Part shown: positions 59,489 to 64,000 of the stretch, in pieces
Layout: the number at the start of each line of letters is the position of its first letter
Position numbering within the stretch: the first letter of the stretch is position 1
NCBI RefSeq assembly: GCF_003431325.1
Contig: NZ_CP010515.1
Location: 1 to 64,000, forward strand
Direction: 5' to 3'
From: Acidilobus sp. 7A
Lineage (GTDB): Archaea; Thermoproteota; Thermoprotei_A; Sulfolobales; Acidilobaceae
Length of the DNA: 64,000 nt
Notes under the pieces: model-generated
The model's input: the letters and a program-made list of their open reading frames with translations, nothing else
The model's database searches: none
What the model was told of the DNA's origin: nothing
Program-made: the position numbers and the translations under genes

Positions 59489-59943
59489 TTGAGGTTCACG
59501 GTCAGGAGGGCCCTCGAGGGCGCAGGCCCCGAGGCCGCCTGGGCGGTCGTTAAGGACGTTGAGGACATGTCAAGGTATTGGCACGGCCACAGGGAGGTCA
59601 GAGCGAGGAGGCTTGAAGACGGCTCCTGGGACCTGGCGATAAGGTTCGCCTTCCCGGGCCCAAACAACAGGGGGAGGGCAAGGGCTACGCTCGACGAGGC
59701 CTCCAGGACGCTGACCCTAAGCTACTTTGAGGGGCCCGTAAAGGGCTTGGTGAAGGTCTACGTGACCGAGGGCGAGGTCGTGACTGAGTGGACGTCAGCC
59801 TGGCCTGGTACCTCAGGCCGCTTGAGGCGTGGGTTAAACGGCACTTCATGAGCGGCGCCCAGCACGCGCTCGACAGGGTAGTTGAGGCCGCCAGGGCTTC
59901 GGCGGGCGCGGGGCCGGCCCCTCCAAGGCCCTCAACTAGCTGA
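59489..59943 (+). pseudogene. SRPBCC/START-fold protein with a frameshift
   Basis: The first frame (TTG 59489) gives a SRPBCC domain: FTVRRALEGAGPEAAWAVVK, VEDMSRYWHGHREVRARRLE. Near 59790 the frame changes. Adding one G in GAGTGGACG restores WDVSLAWYLRPLEAWVKRHF and a C-terminal helix to the stop at 59943. The literal first frame stops at 59851. One base is probably missing (decay or assembly error). The ligand is unknown. It overlaps rubrerythrin's 3' end by 12 nt. Confidence 0.6.
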
Positions 59944-60633
59944 CGTGGCCTCGATGATATGAAAGGCGCGAGAGGCTACATGGGGTTCGCCGTGGGGCTG
60001 CTCTTCGGCCTGGGATCCTGGGCAGCGCAGTCCGCCGTGGTGGCCATGATGTACAAGGATCTCATCAAGGCAGTTCACGAAGTCCTTGCCCAGGGTGGCG
60101 CATATAGGGCACTTGGGCGGCGGGTCCCTGCCTATGACTGTGTGGCCGCAGACAGGGCATATCCATATGTACCCGTCGATCGGCATGTCCTCCCCCTTCT
60201 TAACGTGCTCAAGGGCCTCCTGGTAGAGCTTGAGGTGGATCTTCTCCGCCTCCAGTGCGTACCTGAAGGTCGCCTCAGCTGCCTTGTCGCCCTGCATCCT
60301 CGCGAGCTCTATGTACGCGGGGTACATCTCCTCAACCTCGAACTTCTCCCCCATTATGGCCAGCTCCAGGTTCTTCGCCGTGTCGCCCGGGCCGAAGGGC
60401 GCCTCCGCCACCACCTTTAGCGGGGCCTTGAGCTTCTCAAGCCTCTGGTAGTGGTTCCTTGCGTGGACCTGCTCGGCGAAAGCTATGGCCCTGAAGAGCC
60501 TGGCGACGTTCTTGAATCCCTCCTTCTCCGCTATGTCTGCAAATATGAGGTACCTCATGTGAGCCATGGACTCGCCGCCGTAGCTGGAGACTAGGGCGTC
60601 CTGGGTCATGGCCGGGTGGCCGCTCTCGCTCAA
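59932..60633 (-). CDS. Rubrerythrin
   Basis: About 233 residues. Ferritin-like di-iron site: SYGGESMAHMRY (E..H), AFAEQVHARNHY (E..H), MGEKFEVEEMYPAY and ALEAEKIHLKLY (E..H). A C-terminal rubredoxin domain follows (WICPVCGHTVIGRDPPPKCP, then IC). It reduces peroxide in the cytoplasm. The tail after KDFVNCLDE (about 50 residues, His/Gly-rich) is unusual and overlaps the neighbouring gene. TTG 60633 or GTG 60642/60651 fit the TATA-like CATTAATA (about 60663-60671). Confidence 0.9.
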   Translation of the reverse strand: MSESGHPAMTQDALVSSYGGESMAHMRYLIFADIAEKEGFKNVARLFRAIAFAEQVHARNHYQRLEKLKAPLKVVAEAPFGPGDTAKNLELAIMGEKFEVEEMYPAYIELARMQGDKAAEATFRYALEAEKIHLKLYQEALEHVKKGEDMPIDGYIWICPVCGHTVIGRDPPPKCPICATLGKDFVNCLDEILVHHGHHGGLRCPGSQAEEQPHGEPHVASRAFHIIEATSAS

Positions 60634-60818
60634 AACGCTCACCACGTGCACAGGGCGGTACAGCTATTAATGCATTGCAGGCTGTCAAGCGGAGGCCTGC
60701 CGCAAGGCCTTTGCCCTGCATATGAGGCCAGGCCTCCTCGGCCCTTTGGCCAGGCGCGTAGGACTTAAGTGTCAGGGGTGATACCTGGTAGCAGGGGTGA
60801 TACTCAACGCTCTTCTCT

Positions 60819-61877
60819 GTGGAGCCCAAGGAGTCGCTTCAGGACCTCTTCGACAGGGAGGACGAGGTGAGGAAGCTCAGGGAGGGCCTCTCCAGGGAGA
60901 GGCTGATACTTGTCCTGGGACTGAGGAGAATAGGCAAGTCAAGCCTAGTGCTTGCCACCCTGAGCTCGACGGGGCAGCCGTTCGTCTACGTTGACGTCAG
61001 GAGGGCCTACGACGATGTCTCCAGGAGGGTGCCAGCTGAGAGGCTCTATGAGGAGCTCCGCTCCTCCCTGCTGAGGCTGAGCGCCAGGGAGAGGGTCCTC
61101 GAGGCCCTGAGGAGGATGGAGGTCTCCCTCGAGTACCCGGTCAAGGTCAGGGTCCCGGCCGAGGAGGTGAGGGACAGCATAGCTAAGGCCTTCGACGCCC
61201 TCAACGAGCTCGGGAGGGTCGCGGTAGTCCTGGACGAGGCCCAGTACCTGAGGTACTCAACCGTAGGCCTGAGGCCCCTCCTGGCCCACGTCTACGACAG
61301 GCTCAGGAACGTGACCCTCATCATGACTGGGAGCGAGGTCGGCCTCCTCCACGACTTCATAGGAATTGACGACCCCTCCTCGCCCCTTTACGGCAGGTAC
61401 GGGCTCACCATAGAGCTGAGGCCCTTCGACGAGGAGAGGTCAAGGCAGTTCCTCATGAGGGGCTTCGAGGAGCTCGAGGTCAAGGTGAACGAGGGGGTGA
61501 TAGGGAGGGCGGTTGAGGAGCTTGACGGCATTGTCGGCTGGCTTGTGTACTTCGGAAGGCTGTACCTAGAGAAGGGGGCTGACGCGATTGACGAGGTCAA
61601 GGAGATGGGGGCCAGGCTCGTAAAGAGGGAGCTTGAGGAGGCGCTCTCGAGGAGCCCCTACTACGCTCACATAATGAGGGCCGTTGCCACGCTTGGGAGG
61701 GCCAGGTGGAGGAACGTGGTGGACTACGTGACGGCCCAGCTCGGGAGGAGGGTGACCAACGCCACGATAGCGAGGGACCTGAGGAACCTGGTCAAGATGG
61801 GCTTCATCGAGAAGGTCAACGACGAGTACAGGGTGGCGGACCCTATAGTCAGGTACGCCGTGCTTAAGGGGCTGTAG
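60819..61877 (+). CDS. Archaeal ATPase (AAA, PF01637-like) with winged-helix tail
   Basis: 352 residues. FDREDEVRKLREGLSRERLI then LVLGLRRIGKSSLVLATL is the P-loop (about residues 33-40), and VAVVLDEAQYLRY is Walker B. LIMTGSEVGLL is the sensor-like strand. The C-terminal part (ATIARDLRNLVKMGFIEKVN) is a winged helix. This family is widespread and of unknown function in crenarchaea, sometimes linked to mobile elements. GTG start. It stands alone. Confidence 0.85.
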   Translation: MEPKESLQDLFDREDEVRKLREGLSRERLILVLGLRRIGKSSLVLATLSSTGQPFVYVDVRRAYDDVSRRVPAERLYEELRSSLLRLSARERVLEALRRMEVSLEYPVKVRVPAEEVRDSIAKAFDALNELGRVAVVLDEAQYLRYSTVGLRPLLAHVYDRLRNVTLIMTGSEVGLLHDFIGIDDPSSPLYGRYGLTIELRPFDEERSRQFLMRGFEELEVKVNEGVIGRAVEELDGIVGWLVYFGRLYLEKGADAIDEVKEMGARLVKRELEEALSRSPYYAHIMRAVATLGRARWRNVVDYVTAQLGRRVTNATIARDLRNLVKMGFIEKVNDEYRVADPIVRYAVLKGL

Positions 61878-62544
61878 CCTGAGCGTGCCTCTGAGTAGGC
61901 CCTCAGCTCGAAGCCTGGACTTTTCATAGGATATGATTAAAGCCTAGTAATGGAATCATGGTAAGAGCTGTGGCCCTCTCAATAACATTTTCACGGGCAT
62001 TAAGGAGTTCTGGTAAAGGCAGTTTATGACGTCTGTCCGAGGCTAGGCAACATTGTTAACTCCCCAGTTTACAAGGAGAAGCCCCTGAGAACAATAAGGC
62101 GCGGGTGACGGCCTGGGCAGCCTCGGCAGGGCTGAGGCCTTGCCGTGTGAGTGGCAGTTGAAGGCCAGGCCAAGGTCAGTCCCTATGAGCGTGAGCAGCT
62201 CAGCCGGTAGCTCAGCCGAACTCCATCCTCGTAAAATGTCATCAGGTCCATTGAAAGGCAGTGGCGCTCGTGCAGCAAAGCTCGTTTTAGCCTCCTGGAG
62301 CTAACGCAGCTGGGCGATGAGGCAGGCTTGAGGGCTGATAGCTGATGAAAAGACCGGGCTTCTGAGCCCCCTTGACTGCTCGTGACGCCCTGCTTACCTC
62401 CTGACGCGCTCTAGCATGACTTTCGCGCCGCGACGATCACGACGAAGTTCACTCTTCACTGTCTGAGGCCCTCAGGTGCCCGCCGCGCTCAGCACGTACG
62501 CCTCCTCAGCTAGCCTAAAATGTCGGGAAGACCTGTTCTTCGGG
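61878..62544. other. 667-bp gap without a protein gene
   Basis: No frame here looks coding on either strand. It contains the C/D-box candidate at 62337-62408 and a TATA-like CCTAAAATG (about 62514-62522) that fits leaderless transcription of the HAD gene. The remaining sequence shows only weak coding bias, perhaps old decay. Confidence 0.45.
62337..62408 (+). ncRNA. Possible second C/D-box sRNA
   Basis: Boxes: TGATGA (62343-62348), CTGA (62362-62365), a weak C' GTGACG (62382-62387) and CTGA (62401-62404). Guide spacing is 13 nt in both halves. There is no clear TATA box at the right place and the terminal stem is weak. The guides are AAAGACCGGGCTT and CCCTGCTTACCTC; I could not match them to an rRNA by eye. 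Confidence 0.3.
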
Positions 62545-63267
62545 ATGGGGACCCACATGGCCATTAGGGCGGTGACCTTCGACGTCTGGGACACGCTGCT
62601 CAACCTGAAGGTTGCCAGGGAGTCCATGATATCGGCCGTGGCCAGGGAGACCGGCAGGCCTGAGGCGGAGGTGAGGGAGGCCGTCAGCGAGGCAGACAGG
62701 GCCGTGAGGAAGGAGAGAAGGTTAAGGGGCCTGGGCGGCTCTGAGGCGGTCAGGGCCTCCGTCTCCATCCTTGCCTCACGCCTCGGCTACGGCGGCGACC
62801 TCCTGGACGTCATAGATGGAGCCGTAGCGTCCCTTAGGCCAGAGGAGGTGGCGTTCAGCGACGCCGTTGATGCCGTCAGGGAGGTGAGGGGGCTCGGCCT
62901 GAGGGTTGGAGTCCTGGGCAACACGCTCTTCTGGACCAGCTCAGCGACAAAGGCACTGCTCAGGGCCTCCTTCGGGGACGCCTTCGAGTTCACAGGCTTC
63001 GCCGACGAGATAGGGGCCTCAAAGCCCAGCCCCGAGGCCTTCAAGGCGGCCGCCAGGGGGCTGGGGGTTGATGTTGAGGAGATGGCCCACGTGGGCGACA
63101 GGGCCTCCGAGGACTTTGGAGGTGCGCTGGCAGCAGGCCTAAGGGCCGTCCTGGTGGCGAGGGGCAGGGTGAGGGAGGCAGCAGTCTTCGAGGCCCTGGG
63201 CTTTGCAGTAGTGCCTGACCTCAGGGGCCTGGGCGAGGTGCTGCGGAGGCTCGGGGCCAAGGGCTAG
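62545..63267 (+). CDS. HAD-superfamily hydrolase
   Basis: About 240 residues. Motif I is TFDVWDTLLNL (DxWDT), motif II is GVLGNTLFW, the lysine is in GASKPSPEAFKAA and motif IV is HVGDRASEDFGGAL. The cap is helical, as in C1-cap HAD phosphatases. ATG 62545 lies about 26 nt after the TATA-like CTAAAATG; ATG 62557 is the alternative. The longer frame from 62476 precedes the promoter. Phosphatase of unknown substrate. Confidence 0.88.
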   Translation: MGTHMAIRAVTFDVWDTLLNLKVARESMISAVARETGRPEAEVREAVSEADRAVRKERRLRGLGGSEAVRASVSILASRLGYGGDLLDVIDGAVASLRPEEVAFSDAVDAVREVRGLGLRVGVLGNTLFWTSSATKALLRASFGDAFEFTGFADEIGASKPSPEAFKAAARGLGVDVEEMAHVGDRASEDFGGALAAGLRAVLVARGRVREAAVFEALGFAVVPDLRGLGEVLRRLGAKG

Positions 63268-63305
63268 AACATTAAACCTTGGGGCCCCTCACCGAGGGGA
63301 CCAAC

Positions 63306-63407
63306 GTGAGGGAGAGGGTCACCTCGAGTGAGGTCGACGTAGAGGTCGAGGTAGGCCAGTCAGCCGTGAGGAGGGCTGAGAGGCAGCTGACCTCCTCCCC
63401 GCCCTGA
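63306..63407 (+). pseudogene. 5' fragment of a gene cut by an element relic
   Basis: GTG at 63306 follows a TATA-like CATTAAACC (63271-63279) and opens a frame reading RERVTSSEVDVEVEVGQSAV. At 63387 it runs into the TnpB right end and stops soon after. The lost gene is not identifiable from ~27 codons. Confidence 0.4.
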
Positions 63408-63655
63408 AGGGTAAGGGTTCCCTTAGGGCGGCTCACTGGTTCGCGGCTTACAGCCCTCACCTTCATCACCTCACGGCCGGCGGGCGCATATGCGCCCACC
63501 CCGCTCCGCTCGTCCAGCTGTAGGCCGCGGGCTGGGCCTTCAGCCCATTACCCCTACCCCTCGCCAGGGGTTGCCCCCATCCCCTGGGTCCCAGGGACTT
63601 GGGGATATGTAAGATGTTTATAGCAGCGTTCAGGTCGGCGTTTATGACCTTCCCT
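63387..63655 (-). mobile_element. TnpB C-terminal relic with right end (family A)
   Basis: On the minus strand the relic starts with VINADLNAAINILHIPKS, the last RuvC aspartate region of a TnpB. It continues through sequence matching 29945-30140 and finishes with the hairpin and GGCGGGGAGGAGGTCAG at 63387. A second frame reads VMKVRAVSREPVSRPKGTLT, close to the lost tail of the tnpB at 7856 (RPKGTLAL). The rest of the tnpB is gone. It abuts a family C relic at 63658. Confidence 0.7.
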
Positions 63656-63657
63656 GT

Positions 63658-63791
63658 GCGGGGCGCTGCAGAGGCGGCCCCACTCGATGGAGCCTCTGCT
63701 GTAGGTGAGGGGGAATCGAGGCCGCCCTGAGAAGCAGGGAGTCATCACCGCGAGGTGGGGGTGCCCCATCTGCTAGGGCGGGACAGTTCAC
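63658..63791 (+). mobile_element. TnpB-type right-end relic, family C, copy 2
   Basis: Closely matches 22532-22662 over its full length, from GCGGGGCGC to the end AGTTCAC, with the hairpin partly degraded (GCCCCATCTGCTAGGGCGGG). It lies next to the minus-strand family A relic, forming a composite of two different relics in opposite directions. Confidence 0.6.
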
Positions 63792-63942
63792 GAAGGCGGA
63801 AAGCGTCACCTTTTAGGGTAAGGGATGGACTGTCTCCTTTGAAATGGTTCAGGCCCCTCCCCCTCTAAACCATTCTCAGTCGCAAAGCAGCGCGCTAGAT
63901 CAACGAGAGCCTTAATAGGGTTTAATTGGCCCAATGGGCCCA

Positions 63943-63953
63943 GAACTTTTAAT
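63943..63953 (+). promoter_or_regulatory. TATA box before the last gene start
   Basis: AACTTTTAATA lies about 26 nt before the ATG at 63978, the usual spacing for a leaderless archaeal gene. The gene itself (63978-64000, first codons GRAQPG) is cut by the window edge and cannot be identified. Confidence 0.4.
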
Positions 63954-64000
63954 AGGCCCGAGGGACCCAGAAAATCTATGGGCCGGGCTCAGCCTGGAAC

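Noticed and set aside
1-64000. CRISPR array or cas genes
   Set aside because: No regularly spaced direct repeats and no Cas protein motifs were seen; the repeated hairpins are irregular and belong to TnpB element ends.

Overview
The window looks like a chromosome segment of a high-GC thermophilic crenarchaeon, most like Acidilobus (Acidilobales); the genus is an inference. The DNA is G+C rich, arginine is mostly AGG, and many genes start with GTG or TTG about 26 nt after an archaeal TATA box (leaderless), or with a GGAGG-type ribosome site inside operons. The gene set is archaeal: NMD3, aIF1A, Rio1, Pno1 and Nep1, a NAC homologue, archaeal DnaG, a PolB3-like polymerase, a geranylgeranyl reductase and an Orc1/Cdc6-like ATPase.

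Layout. 0-7.3 kb: Orc/Cdc6-like ATPase, small winged-helix protein, moaC, DHH phosphoesterase, geranylgeranyl reductase and aconitase. 7.3-12.7 kb: a TnpB element with a zinc-ribbon gene in front and an 86-bp tandem duplication at its 3' end, two unknown small genes, deoC and a GlcD-type FAD oxidase. 12.7-17.4 kb: a gene graveyard with remnants of a SIS-domain protein, a LysE exporter, a methyltransferase, a permease and an MFS carrier; an intact LysE/methyltransferase pair lies at 16.2-17.4 kb and a decayed copy at 13.3-14.1 kb. 17.6-32.9 kb: a three-repeat surface protein, redox proteins, dnaG, polB, an NRAMP transporter, tmk, a KEOPS-like subunit and the nmd3-aIF1A-rio1-pno1 operon. 33.0-34.5 kb: a second TnpB element with a ribbon-helix-helix gene in front. 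34.7-50 kb: ilvC, tyrS, an aldo/keto reductase, TauE/DUF1634, NAC, a beta-CASP nuclease, a C/D-box sRNA candidate, a sugar ABC permease fusion with its binding protein, Dph6, and acetyl-CoA synthetase with an acetate transporter. 50-64 kb: a pair of MutS-like ATPases, an amidohydrolase, tRNA-Arg(TCG), a broken nep1, an MFS carrier, rubrerythrin, an ATPase and a HAD hydrolase, followed by nested TnpB relics.

The most distinctive theme is TnpB-type (IS200/IS605, OrfB-only) sequence. Two tnpB genes with all RuvC residues each follow a tiny DNA-binding-type gene, and at least ten solitary TnpB right ends in three sequence families lie between genes or just at gene ends. No Y1 transposase is present. 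In TnpB systems the right end encodes the 3' part of the guide (omega/reRNA), so these may be stand-alone guide RNAs or only decayed ends.

The second theme is the MutS-like pair at 50.9-53.9 kb, a probable heteromeric ATPase of unknown job. Several genes carry a single lesion (NRAMP, nep1, an SRPBCC protein); these are either real decay or assembly errors.
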